Below, piece by piece: positions 1 through 8,456 of a stretch of DNA of 64,000 bases. This DNA comes from Burkholderia sp. GAS332 (lineage in GTDB: Bacteria > Pseudomonadota > Gammaproteobacteria > Burkholderiales > Burkholderiaceae), in assembly GCA_900142905.1 (NCBI GenBank), contig FSRV01000001.1:3038001-3102000 (forward strand), given 5' to 3'. A model generated the notes under the pieces. It was not told the DNA's origin and ran no database searches. It saw only the letters and a list, made by a program, of their open reading frames with translations. The first letter of the stretch is position 1; every line of letters starts with the position of its first letter. The position numbers and the translations under genes are program-made.

Positions 1-1075
1 CCCAGCGGCTCGTGAACTGTGGCTCGATCGCCATTGCCTTGACCGTCTGTACGCCGGACACGGCTTCAACCAGAAACGACTGGTTGTCGGCTCCACGCGC
101 GAATTTGTGATTCAGCCGCTCCCGTAGAAGAGGATTCAGTGTCATGGAGATAGCGGCATAAACGGGAAGCGAGAGCGCGACAATCAGCGTCAGCCAGACG
201 CTGTAGACACACATCACACCGAGGAAAATCACCGAAAAGATCAGGTCGATGAAAGCCGTTAATGCCTGGCCCGTGAGAAAGCTGCGGATGCTTTCAAGCT
301 CGCGCACGCGTGCAACGGTGTCACCCACGCGCCTCGCTTCGAAATACGCGAGTGGCAATGCCAGCAGATGGCGGAAGAGTCGCGCGCCGAGTTCAACATC
401 GATTCGATTGGTCGTATGCGAGAAGTTGTAGTTTCGTAAGCCCGTGAGCAGCACTTCGAAAACAGAGCTGACAAGCAGCGCCACGCAAACCACATTAAGT
501 GTGCTGTACGCTCTGTTGACGAGTACTTTGTCCATCACCACCTGGAACATCAGCGGCGAGACTAGTCCGAACACCTGCAAGACCACTGAGACCAGCAGCA
601 CTTCGAGAAGAAGTCGCCGATACTTGACGACCGCGGGAATAAACCACGAGAAGTCGAAGCGGGCCAGGTTACCCGCGAGCGATGCACGGGAGGTGAACAG
701 CAGCATGCGACCGGTGGAGCGCTCCAGGACTTCGCTGACAGGCTTCGTGCGCGGCGCCTGCATACCGGGTTCCAGGACCAGCGCCGTCGTTCCGTCAGAA
801 CCCGCGAGAATGAAGTGGCGGCCAGTGCGGTCCAACGCGAGCGCGGGAAACGGTGTTTTTGCCAGCCGTTCCGGCACAAGCTTCACGGCGCTGGCTCTCA
901 AACCGATTGCGCGTGCGGACAGCACCAATTGCGCTTCGGAAAATGCGTGTCCGTCCGTTGCAGCCGCATGTTTTAGTTGCGACGCGTCAGCGGCAATACC
1001 GTGAAGGCGTGCAATGACGACCAGTGCCGCCAGACCAGCGTCTTCCAGGTGAGCAGATTGCTCTTCGAATCCCAT
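1..1075 (-). CDS. Type I secretion ABC transporter, HlyB/RtxB-like (partial, 3' end outside window)
   Basis: Inner-membrane ATPase/permease of a type I secretion system, which would export an unprocessed substrate in one step with a membrane-fusion protein and a TolC-like channel. The visible 358 residues hold an N-terminal peptidase-C39-like domain (about 1-125) and the start of the ABC membrane domain with several hydrophobic helices (about 150-330; for example LLLEVLLVSVVLQVFGL). The stretch LAALVVIARLHGI lacks the catalytic Cys of true C39 peptidases, so this is the inactive 'CLD' type typical of RTX exporters. The nucleotide-binding domain lies beyond the window. The start is an ATG at 1075. 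It is read in the same direction as the probable substrate gene just upstream, 197 bp away. Confidence 0.88.
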   Translation of the reverse strand, partial: MGFEEQSAHLEDAGLAALVVIARLHGIAADASQLKHAAATDGHAFSEAQLVLSARAIGLRASAVKLVPERLAKTPFPALALDRTGRHFILAGSDGTTALVLEPGMQAPRTKPVSEVLERSTGRMLLFTSRASLAGNLARFDFSWFIPAVVKYRRLLLEVLLVSVVLQVFGLVSPLMFQVVMDKVLVNRAYSTLNVVCVALLVSSVFEVLLTGLRNYNFSHTTNRIDVELGARLFRHLLALPLAYFEARRVGDTVARVRELESIRSFLTGQALTAFIDLIFSVIFLGVMCVYSVWLTLIVALSLPVYAAISMTLNPLLRERLNHKFARGADNQSFLVEAVSGVQTVKAMAIEPQFTSRW

Positions 1076-1128
1076 CGTTTAACTTTAGAAAGCGTGGATT
1101 GACGTGCGGTGATGCCGTGGATATCTGA

Positions 1129-1182
1129 AACGTTTGAAGGCGTCCGGCGGCTAACGGAGCGCTTGTTACGCCTTCAAACGTT
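1129..1182 (-). promoter_or_regulatory. Perfect 15-bp inverted repeat between exported-protein gene and exporter gene
   Basis: AACGTTTGAAGGCGT (1129-1143) and its exact reverse complement (1168-1182) flank a 24-nt loop. There is no strong T-run, so it is not a textbook terminator. Its place between the substrate gene and the exporter gene resembles the attenuator position in hly-type operons. Function is inference. Confidence 0.5.
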
Positions 1183-1272
1183 CCCGACCAATAAACGATT
1201 GATCCATGCCCAAGCCCGCCGCTTTCCCATTGCTGTCGGAAGCGGCGGCACCTGAATCGTTACGTCAGGTAG

Positions 1273-3084
1273 TTAATGTGCGGAAGCAGCCAGCAAGAGC
1301 TGGGGATTTTCGGGCGGGACGGTAGCAAGGCTGGTCGACGCCGACGGCTCCGGCGCGTATGCGGCCATCGCCTGAACCAGTTGCACCGCCTGATGATCAG
1401 CTCCGGCGTAAGCAGGAGCTGCCGCGCGAGCCGACCCGAAGGTCCGCGAACTCCAAGTGACCGCGTCTGTGACCGGATCGTAATGCGGGGTATCCAGCAA
1501 TGCACCGCTGATGGTGTTGATAGCTGTGGTTTGCCCAGTTGCCGGGTCTTTGAGAAACTGGGTGCCCATCCCGCCTGCCCGAATGTAGTCCTGTTCGATC
1601 AACTGCTGGGCTGCATTAAACTTAAAAACAAGGCCAGTTCCGTCACTAGCGGCAGTCGTCTGCCTCGTCTCCAAACCGGTTACCGGATCGTAGAGCATGT
1701 CTGCATATGAGCCATTCGGGCTGATGACCAGTACTTCCGTTTGCACACCTGCGGCGTTATACGTACGGTGGTAGACACGGTCGTCGCCGTCATATCGCAG
1801 GGTAAGCGTCTTCGAGCCGTCGGCGTTGATCGTGAGTCGATTGAATGAGCCGAGTAAGACTTCTTCGCCACCGCACCCACCGTTCAGGGCGCCGGTTACG
1901 TTGATACCGCCGTCGGCGACGGCGAGTGTTTCGCCGGTGATGTCGTTGTAAATGGTGTTGCCGTCAGCAGAGCCAAACTGCACGGTGGTACCTGCGCCGG
2001 CGTGAACGGTGTTGTTGGCGCCATCGATGGTGGCGTGGTTGCTGTCGGCGAGGGACACCAGGTTGTTGTCGCCGTAAACGGTGACCGTATTGCCGGTTCC
2101 TGTGACGTAAACAAACTGATACTCGCCACCGCCTGAAGGATTGCTCATCGGCGCCACGGCGTACGTTGCCGACGAACCGGTGATGTACACCTCCGTAACG
2201 AGCTTGCCGTCCGAGTCTGTGAAGTGGGTCGTGTAGCAGCCGTCCTGGTAAATGCTGAGCGTCAGCGGCTTGTTCGTGCCTGTCTCGGGAACGATCCAGA
2301 CGCTTTTGCCGGCGCTGGCTGTCGGGTCTGTCAACGGACCGTCGTCGGATACTGTTCCCACGATATAGGTGACGCCAGATTCGAAGGTATAGAGCGTACC
2401 TTCACCTTCCGCGGCAACGCTTGCAGGCTCTTCTGCTCTGTATCCGACGATCCAGCCAGCGTCATTCACCTCCGGTATCAGCATGCCGCCGGATAGCGTG
2501 GACACCATCGCGTCCGACATTGTGCTTGTGAAAGCAGCCTGATCTGACGTGGAAAGTTGGCTGTAGTATGGCTGAATCAGGTTCTTCAGTTGGGCCATTG
2601 CGTTCGACAACGAACTCTTATCGTTCGTGTCCAATATTGATGCCGCGACCATCAGCGAGCCAACGACGGTGAGCATGACAGCCACTTCCGGGAGCATCAC
2701 TGCACCCGCCAAGAGAGCCGCTCCTGAAAGGCCATCAAGTTGGCTGGCCGTAATGCCTCCTCCCTTACCGTCCTTCAGAGCCGTGTAAATCGGAAGCGCA
2801 GCCAAGCTGAGACCGAATATCGACGTTGAATTTCCGAGATTACCTAACAATCGAGCTGCCTCTGCGGAGTTCGGCGAAAACCGCAGCAAGGTTTGCTGCA
2901 TTCCTCCTGCCACTACGCTGAGAAGATCGTTTCCGGCTGCGGCGGTTGCAATAACTTTTTTATATGAACTGTCTGCTGCAACGGCTTGCTGGGCCGAATT
3001 GCCCGCGTCGGCCACACTGACCGATGTTCCAGTAACAAAGGCAACGATTTCCTTGACTTCTTCACCAATATTTTTTGTCGACAC
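1273..3084 (-). CDS. Probable type I-secreted effector (603 aa, function unknown)
   Basis: I do not recognise a catalytic domain. Residues 1-100 form a module that is duplicated in a neighbouring gene. Residues 85-155 are strongly hydrophobic (for example AGAVMLPEVAVMLTVVGSLM), unusual for a soluble exported protein and compatible with membrane insertion. Residues 325-385 are rich in Gly, Asn and Asp (VYGDNNLV, IDGANNTV, GSADGNTI), loosely like RTX or beta-helix repeats. Residues 460-545 hold DPVTG/DPATG-type turns. The tail (LVQAMAAYAP ... LLLAASAH) resembles, from memory, C-terminal ends of Burkholderiales type I substrates. No Sec signal is visible. The GTG start directly follows the upstream stop (TAAGTG), so translation is probably coupled. 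The exporter gene lies downstream. A secreted pore-forming or otherwise toxic protein is possible but unproven. Confidence 0.7.
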   Translation of the reverse strand: MSTKNIGEEVKEIVAFVTGTSVSVADAGNSAQQAVAADSSYKKVIATAAAGNDLLSVVAGGMQQTLLRFSPNSAEAARLLGNLGNSTSIFGLSLAALPIYTALKDGKGGGITASQLDGLSGAALLAGAVMLPEVAVMLTVVGSLMVAASILDTNDKSSLSNAMAQLKNLIQPYYSQLSTSDQAAFTSTMSDAMVSTLSGGMLIPEVNDAGWIVGYRAEEPASVAAEGEGTLYTFESGVTYIVGTVSDDGPLTDPTASAGKSVWIVPETGTNKPLTLSIYQDGCYTTHFTDSDGKLVTEVYITGSSATYAVAPMSNPSGGGEYQFVYVTGTGNTVTVYGDNNLVSLADSNHATIDGANNTVHAGAGTTVQFGSADGNTIYNDITGETLAVADGGINVTGALNGGCGGEEVLLGSFNRLTINADGSKTLTLRYDGDDRVYHRTYNAAGVQTEVLVISPNGSYADMLYDPVTGLETRQTTAASDGTGLVFKFNAAQQLIEQDYIRAGGMGTQFLKDPATGQTTAINTISGALLDTPHYDPVTDAVTWSSRTFGSARAAAPAYAGADHQAVQLVQAMAAYAPEPSASTSLATVPPENPQLLLAASAH

Positions 3085-3663
3085 TTAAGACTCCACGGAT
3101 AATTTATTTTTAAGCTTAACTGCATTTAATAATGATATAATCCACAAAGGGGCAATTGATCCGTATTCCCATAACAATATGCCACCAAATGGCTCCCTAT
3201 TAGTTTGCAAGCTTATAGTTGACTCTTCTCGACTAAGCAAAACTCGCCCATCCAGCGAAGTAATATATGTAGGCCAAAAAAATCCATCACCGCCCCGGAG
3301 CAGGAAGCCTTCCACGTAAAATCTTAACCCTGAATTAGCTTTTCCGATGGTGGCTATGTTTAGATCACTATTCATTACTCGGTAAATATCTCCGTCGTCA
3401 GATCGGAAACTTATATTGCTCCCGCCAACGCGCGATCTGTAATTTTCATTCGTAAAGCTTCCGATACCCCGGATGAGAGGCGCCTCCGGCGGAATCGCCC
3501 CCATGTATGACTGGCTATTCCAGAAATTAAGAATTGGAAATATTGCAGATAGTGCCATCGCAAAAGTAAGAACACCCCTCTTCCAATGGTGCCCCTCTCC
3601 TATCTGATAATCCGATCCTTTAAACAAAATAGAAAAAGCCTTAAACAAACTTATATCTGACAT
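3085..3663 (-). CDS. Two-helix membrane protein, possible immunity partner of the secreted protein
   Basis: 192-aa protein of no recognised family. One hydrophobic helix lies near residues 30-48 and a second near 163-182, with a polar loop of about 110 residues between them, probably periplasmic. The N-terminus (MSDISLFKAF) and short basic C-terminus would be cytoplasmic. It sits directly upstream of, and abuts, the gene for the probable secreted protein. A second, broken copy precedes the truncated duplicate of that gene, so the pair travels as a unit. Such pairing with a membrane topology suggests an immunity or chaperone role; this is inference. The DNA is clearly AT-richer than the rest of the window, suggesting transfer. 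The start lacks a good ribosome site and may be coupled to the preceding gene. Confidence 0.72.
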   Translation of the reverse strand: MSDISLFKAFSILFKGSDYQIGEGHHWKRGVLTFAMALSAIFPILNFWNSQSYMGAIPPEAPLIRGIGSFTNENYRSRVGGSNISFRSDDGDIYRVMNSDLNIATIGKANSGLRFYVEGFLLRGGDGFFWPTYITSLDGRVLLSREESTISLQTNREPFGGILLWEYGSIAPLWIISLLNAVKLKNKLSVES

Positions 3664-3666
3664 TTT

Positions 3667-3981
3667 TTAATTTACACATAAATAATCGTATTCAGCGGGA
3701 AGGCTGAGGCCGAGCGCCGACGTTGTGGCCCCGGCTTTACCTAACAATTTGGCAGTCTCCTCGAATGTCGGCGAAAACTGCTGCAAGGTTTTCTTCATTC
3801 CACCCGGGACCACACCCAGCAGATCATTCGCAGTTCCAGCGGTAGCGATAACTTTCTTAGGCGTAGCTTGCTCGGAGACCGCTTGCTGGGCAGAATTAGC
3901 CGCATCGGCCACACTGACGGACGAGCCGGTAATAAAGGCGACGACATCGCCGACGGCTTCAATAAAATTTTGCGTTTTCAC
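3667..3981 (-). pseudogene. Truncated duplicate of the secreted protein's N-terminal module
   Basis: A 104-aa reading frame whose first 95 residues match residues 1-95 of the 603-aa protein (shared SVSVADA, NSAQQAV, KKVIATA, GLSL). It then diverges abruptly and ends nine codons later (AEYDYLCVN). It keeps the same TAAGTG junction with the upstream membrane-protein gene. It lacks the hydrophobic segment, the Gly/Asn repeats and the C-terminal tail, so it cannot be exported in the same way. It is either a remnant of a duplicated cassette or an 'orphan module' like those kept by polymorphic toxin loci. Confidence 0.72.
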
Positions 3982-4558
3982 TTAACTGCCTCTGGAAAAT
4001 TTTTTTCGGAGCTTGATTGCATTTGAAAGGGAAATGAGCCATAACGGAATGATCAACCCGTATTCCCACAATAATTTCTTTACCCCGAATGGCTCCCGAT
4101 TATATTTAAGACTTCGATTTGAATCCTCATGGCCAAGTAATATATGCCCGTCGAGCCCCCTAATAAGAGTAGGCCAAAAAAATCCACGACCATCTCGGAG
4201 CAGAAAGCCTTCTACATAAAGATTTAATCCTGAATTATCCCTTAACATCCAAGTCACTATCTAATAATTGATATAATTCCCCGTCAACTGCGTGAAAATC
4301 GATAGCGTATTGCCTATTGATCGAGCGCCGATTAAAATTTCCAGTTGTAAAATTTCCAACACTTCGAACAAGGGGCGCTTCCGGCGGCACCGCCCCCGTG
4401 TAAAATTGACTATGCAATAGGTTAAAGAGTGGAAATGCCACCGTTAGAGCGACGCCCGTACTCAGGACAGCTATTTTCCACCGATATCCCTCTCCAATCT
4501 GATAATCCGATCCGTTAAGTAAAATCGAAAAAGCCTTAAACAAACTTATGTCTGACAT
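3982..4558 (-). pseudogene. Frameshifted second copy of the two-helix membrane protein
   Basis: Two overlapping frames together reproduce the 192-aa neighbour. The first (from 4558, MSDISLFKAFSILLNGSDYQ) stops at 4235 after SDLDVKG. The second (to 3982) resumes at NSGLNLYVEGFLLRD and ends in the same WEYG...PLW...NAIKL helix. The interval from the shared SDL codons to the shared NSG codons is 28 nt here and 39 nt in the intact copy, an 11-nt difference that breaks the frame. The C-terminal part could still be made from a GTG at 4257. Sequencing error cannot be excluded, but an 11-nt indel is unlikely to be one. Confidence 0.75.
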
Positions 4559-5328
4559 ATTTTATCTTTCGGCGGCCAATAGCACTTATCAGATGATTAT
4601 TAAATAAAAATTCAGCTCGGTATATGCAAGAATATTCTGTTGAGTGTAATTTTTTCTGCAGCACAACAAACCAACATCGCACCCTCTCATCAAGCAGTCA
4701 GTCGTCAGCATAGAAAGAAAAATATTATAAAAATAAAAATGATGTTGTCATTTTTTGCAAACAATTTGCGACGACCGCCCAGAGTCTTATAAATTTTCAC
4801 ATAAATTATTATTTTCTAAGATCATTCTTAATGAGAGATGGATAAATTAGGACTCGGAGGGGTTCATCCCGCTTTCGCAGGCATCAAACCGCGTTACAGC
4901 GCGAAGCTGATCGTCCTAGAAAAATCCGGATCCGACTAAGCTAAAGGAGGAAAATCGGTTTTATCGACACGAACGCTTTGTATGCGTGACTGACAGGATT
5001 GGAGGTCAGGTGGCGGCTCGATAGAACTCGGCCCAATTGGCCAATGAATTATTGACTGAGTTGAAGGACCCAACGCTGAAATTGCAGAGTCCGGAAAACC
5101 TGAATGGCGGAGCCGAGCCGATTGTCAGCGTTGGGTCAGCCACCAATTGGATGTGGTTACGCTACAGGAGAGGTTTCGCAACTGAACCAGCTAATCAGCA
5201 GTACGTTTTAAGCCGGTGAAAGATGACGCAATAAGGCAAACCTATTGCAATTGAGCAGCGCTCTTCAATGGCGTCCACAGCGCCACGCGAATAGCTGCTC
5301 AACCGTACACACTCGGCCCCACACCCTA
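4559..5328. other. AT-rich intergenic region, no convincing gene
   Basis: About 770 bp. The part to roughly 4860 is very AT-rich and probably holds the promoter of the leftward secretion locus. From about 4860 the composition returns to normal. Short open frames near 5037-5219 and 5245-5430 have no ribosome site or recognisable product. No insertion-sequence gene was found, although the abrupt composition change suggests an old insertion boundary. Confidence 0.5.
5067..5137. repeat. 13-bp perfect inverted repeat
   Basis: GACCCAACGCTGA (5067-5079) and its exact complement (5125-5137) are separated by 45 nt. Copies of CCAATTGG lie just outside each arm (near 5034 and 5143), so the symmetry extends beyond the core. 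It may be a recombination-site or mobile-element relic at the edge of the AT-rich island. Confidence 0.45.
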
Positions 5329-6351
5329 TCAAACGTGCACGTCCCGCTCACCAAGCGGCTGCGGTGGCGTTGTCGCCGCAGCAAACTCCTCACGCAACGC
5401 ATCCCGTGCATGATGCCGACGTACCCATAACGCGGTCAGAATCGGCACAAGAACCGCCGTCACGAGACAAGCCGTCGCGACCATCGCCGTCGCGGCCGGC
5501 ACCAGCGGCTTGAAGCGCGGAATCATCTCGCCGATGATCGCCGGGTTCGCCACCGCAGCCCCAGCGGTTGACGAAGCCGCCAACCCCGCCGCCCCGTTAC
5601 CGCCCGCGATCCACCGGTCCGCAAGAATCAGCGGAATACCCGTCACGACGATCACCCCGAGGCCCAGCACGATGCCCGGCAAGCCGCTCGTGACGATCAC
5701 ATTCAGGTCGATGCCGTTACCGAGCGCGAAGCCGAAAAACGGAATCAGCGGATGCACGCAGCGGCCGAAGAACTCGCGCAACTCGCTGTCCAGGTTACCC
5801 AGCACGAAGCCGATCAGGAATGGCAGCACCGCGCCGACGAACAGCCGCGGTTCGAAGAACGCGACACCGGTCGCGCCGAGGATGATCATGCTGACGAGCG
5901 GCCCCGATTCGATCGACATCAGGACGAACGCGCCCGCCTCCTCCTTGCTGCCATATTGCTGCATCACCGCCGCGTAGAGACCGCCGTTGGTCATGTCCAT
6001 CGACGTCGTAATCGCAAGCACCGAGAGACCGGCAAACAGCCCCGCCTTGACGCCATCGATCGGAATGAAGTGCGAAGCAACCAGCGTCGCGATCCACGCC
6101 ACCACCATTTTGGTCACGAGCAGCGTGCCGGACTTGCGCAACACAACGCCGGTTGCCCGCAGGTCGATCGTCGCGCCCATGCAGAAGAACCATACCGCCA
6201 GAATCGGCACCGTCCCGGTGATCAATCCATTCGTGAACGACCCAAGGTATTTCCCACCGCCCGGGGCGAACGTATGGACACAGGCGCCAAGCAGCAACGG
6301 CACCAGCATCAGGCCGCCTGGAATGCGGTCGAGGGCCTTCTTAAGCTTCAT
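5329..6351 (-). CDS. kdgT: 2-keto-3-deoxygluconate permease (KdgT family)
   Basis: Proton-coupled inner-membrane importer for 2-keto-3-deoxygluconate, a product of pectin and uronate breakdown. The 340-aa product begins [13 protein letters not shown] and has about ten hydrophobic helices, with family features such as [13 protein letters not shown] and [13 protein letters not shown]. The ATG at 6351 is chosen because GGAGGAGAC precedes it; an upstream in-frame extension (to 6441) is not family-like. The gene stands alone, without a KDG kinase or aldolase beside it, and is divergent from an IclR-family gene, the usual type of regulator for this pathway. A palindrome at 6457-6469 lies in its promoter region, and GGGTGGATCACCC (6383-6395) in its leader could form a small hairpin. 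Confidence 0.88.
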   Translation of the reverse strand: MKLKKALDRIPGGLMLVPLLLGACVHTFAPGGGKYLGSFTNGLITGTVPILAVWFFCMGATIDLRATGVVLRKSGTLLVTKMVVAWIATLVASHFIPIDGVKAGLFAGLSVLAITTSMDMTNGGLYAAVMQQYGSKEEAGAFVLMSIESGPLVSMIILGATGVAFFEPRLFVGAVLPFLIGFVLGNLDSELREFFGRCVHPLIPFFGFALGNGIDLNVIVTSGLPGIVLGLGVIVVTGIPLILADRWIAGGNGAAGLAASSTAGAAVANPAIIGEMIPRFKPLVPAATAMVATACLVTAVLVPILTALWVRRHHARDALREEFAAATTPPQPLGERDVHV

Positions 6352-6456
6352 GTCTCCTCCGTGGACTTTGCGTCCAGTAGTCGGGTGGATCACCCGGGGT
6401 GATGTCCCGCGTCTGTTTCGGGCTACTCCCTTTTTGCGCAATATAGCACCACGATA

Positions 6457-6469
6457 GGAACGCCGTTCC
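6457..6469. promoter_or_regulatory. Palindromic operator candidate between kdgT and iclR-type gene
   Basis: GGAACGCCGTTCC is a perfect 5-3-5 palindrome about 105 bp upstream of the kdgT start and 207 bp upstream of the regulator start. Its size and place fit an IclR-family operator serving the divergent pair. Binding is inference. Confidence 0.45.
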
Positions 6470-6562
6470 GATTCTTATAAGCTTCGTGCCGATCGTTTAC
6501 CCTCGCATTATTCCAAGCTATTGTCAGCATGAATGCGGCAGTGCAATATTTTCGGACCAGTG

Positions 6563-6576
6563 TTCCACATACTGGA
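6563..6576. promoter_or_regulatory. Second partial palindrome upstream of the IclR gene
   Basis: TTCCACATACTGGA contains TCCA and TGGA half-sites and lies about 90 bp before the regulator start. It shares the TTCC/GGA core with the perfect palindrome at 6457-6469. It may be an autoregulatory site; low certainty. Confidence 0.3.
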
Positions 6577-6663
6577 TTCTGCGCTACAGTCGAGAACAAA
6601 CCGGTGCCGCAATACCGCGCGGGTTGTGATCGGATTAGCATCAGTCAACAGGGAATGACGGCA

Positions 6664-7536
6664 ATGGCAGCAATGGGCAAGCAGCGCAGAGACGACGAGG
6701 TCGCAGGTATGCAGGAAGCGGACAGCGCGGGCGGCATGGCCAACGACAGAGGCGAATCGGCCTCATCGATCGGACGAGTCTTCGCGATTCTCGGCGCGAT
6801 CGGCGACAGCGGACAGATCGGCATCAGCGAATTGTCGCAACGGCTCGGCATGTCGAAGACCACGGTGCATCGCGTGATCCAAACGCTGAAAGCGCTCGGC
6901 TATGTGACACAGGAAGTCGAAACCGAGCGCTACCGGCTGACCATCCGCCTGTTCGAACTCGGCGCGAAGGCACTGGAGAGCGTCGATCTGGTGCGCGAGG
7001 CCGACGTCGAGATGCGCCGCATCGGCGAGGCCACGCGCGAGGCGGTCCACCTCGGCGCGTTCGACGAAGATGCCATCATCTACATCCACAAGATCGACGC
7101 CGACTATGGGCTGCGCATGCAGTCGCGGATCGGCCGTCGCAATCCGTTGCACAGCACGGCGATCGGCAAGGTGCTGCTCGCGTGGATGAGTCCGGCCGAA
7201 GCGCGCGACGTGCTCTCGCACGTAGAGTTTCGCAAATCGACGCAAAAATCGCTCGCCTCCGCGGACGCCGTGCTAAGCATCCTGCCGCGCGTGCGTGAGC
7301 AAGGCTACGGCGAGGACAACGAGGAACAGGAAGAAGGCTTGCAGTGTCTCGCAGTACCGGTGTTCGACCGCTTCGGCCGCGTGATCGCCGGCCTGTCGAT
7401 TTCGTTTCCGACCATGCGGTGTGGCGCCGACACGAAATCGCACTACGTCGCGTTATTGAAGCAATCGGGGCTCGCGATCTCGACGCGGCTCGGCTATCGC
7501 GAGGCGACGGAGCAAGCAGCCGTCGCACAGAGTTGA
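6664..7536 (+). CDS. IclR-family transcriptional regulator (KdgR-like)
   Basis: A 290-aa regulator with an N-terminal winged helix-turn-helix (about 30-90: IGISELSQRLGMSKTTVHRV) and a C-terminal IclR effector domain (about 110-280: RNPLHSTAIGKVLLAWM, LQCLAVPVFDRFGRVIAGLS). Proteins of this type bind a small-molecule effector and usually repress or activate an adjacent catabolic operon. Divergence from kdgT suggests that it senses 2-keto-3-deoxygluconate or a related sugar acid. Several in-frame ATGs exist. The one at 6664 has AGGGA nine bases upstream; 6529, 6655 and 6673 are alternatives. It converges on the end of the sulfur cluster 28 bp away. Confidence 0.85.
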   Translation: MAAMGKQRRDDEVAGMQEADSAGGMANDRGESASSIGRVFAILGAIGDSGQIGISELSQRLGMSKTTVHRVIQTLKALGYVTQEVETERYRLTIRLFELGAKALESVDLVREADVEMRRIGEATREAVHLGAFDEDAIIYIHKIDADYGLRMQSRIGRRNPLHSTAIGKVLLAWMSPAEARDVLSHVEFRKSTQKSLASADAVLSILPRVREQGYGEDNEEQEEGLQCLAVPVFDRFGRVIAGLSISFPTMRCGADTKSHYVALLKQSGLAISTRLGYREATEQAAVAQS

Positions 7537-7564
7537 ATGCCGACAGAAACACATCGGGCCGCCT

Positions 7565-8386
7565 TCACCACGCAAAGCTGCCCAACTCGATTTCCCTCAC
7601 CGGTGCGTGCAATCTGGTGTGCCCCGCTTCATCGCCAAGCAGCGCCTCAGTGATCGTCTCACGGTACACATAAAAGTCGTAGCTCGAACGGCTGCGCGGA
7701 CGCGGCAGCGCAATCTCCACGACGCTCGAGATCGTGCCTGGCCGGGCTTTCATCACCACCACGCGGTCGGCGAGAAACACGGCCTCGTCGACATCGTGCG
7801 TCACCAGCATCGTCGTAATGCGCTCACGCTCGCGAATCCGCAAGAGTTCATCCTGCATCTGATGACGCGTCAGGGCGTCGAGCGCGCCGAACGGTTCATC
7901 GAGCGTGAGGATACGGGGACTTGCCACGAGACCCCGTGCAATCGCCACGCGCTGTGCCATGCCGCCCGAGAGTTGATGCGGCAGCGCGTCCTCGAAACCT
8001 TGCAGGCCGACCAGTCGCACGGCTTCCGCGACGCGCGAACGCACCTCCTCCTTGGGCACATGCTGCGCGGCGAGACCGAGCGCGACATTGCGTGCCACCG
8101 AGAGCCAGGGAAACAACCGATGCTCCTGAAACACGATCCCACGCTCGGCGCCGATGCCCCGCACCGGCGCACCGTCGACCAGGATCTCGCCATCGAAGCC
8201 CGCATCCAGACCGACCAGCAGCCGCAGCAAGGTCGACTTGCCGCAACCGCTCGCACCGACGATCGCCACAAATTCGCCCTCGGCGATATCGAGCGAAAAA
8301 TCGCGGATCGCCTCGTAGGCACGACCATTGACATCGAAAGTCCGGCCGACGCGCCGGAACGAAACAGCCGGTTGTGGATGATTCAT
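7565..8386 (-). CDS. atsC: ABC transporter ATPase, SsuB/AtsC-like (sulfate-ester/sulfonate uptake)
   Basis: ATPase that would power import of sulfate esters or sulfonates with the AtsR-like and AtsB-like proteins of this cluster. The 273 residues show Walker A GASGCGKST (44-52), Q-loop GIVFQEHRLFPW, signature LSGGM (139-143), Walker B ILTLDEP (159-165) and the H-loop VTHDVDEA. The start at 8386 follows GAGGA at good spacing; upstream in-frame codons read into non-family sequence. It is the last gene of a long minus-strand cluster, separated from its permease by the sulfatase and Ton genes, as in an expanded ats operon. The symbol is by analogy with Pseudomonas atsRBC; a sulfonate (ssuB) role cannot be excluded. 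Confidence 0.82.
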   Translation of the reverse strand: MNHPQPAVSFRRVGRTFDVNGRAYEAIRDFSLDIAEGEFVAIVGASGCGKSTLLRLLVGLDAGFDGEILVDGAPVRGIGAERGIVFQEHRLFPWLSVARNVALGLAAQHVPKEEVRSRVAEAVRLVGLQGFEDALPHQLSGGMAQRVAIARGLVASPRILTLDEPFGALDALTRHQMQDELLRIRERERITTMLVTHDVDEAVFLADRVVVMKARPGTISSVVEIALPRPRSRSSYDFYVYRETITEALLGDEAGHTRLHAPVREIELGSFAW

Positions 8387-8456
8387 CACAGATCCTCGCG
8401 AAGCGTTTTCAAGAACCGACTTGTTACCCATCCCCTTGCCCACCCCATTGCCCAAT

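Noticed and set aside
5037..5430. Two 60-aa open frames
   Set aside because: No start context or family; one contains the inverted repeat.
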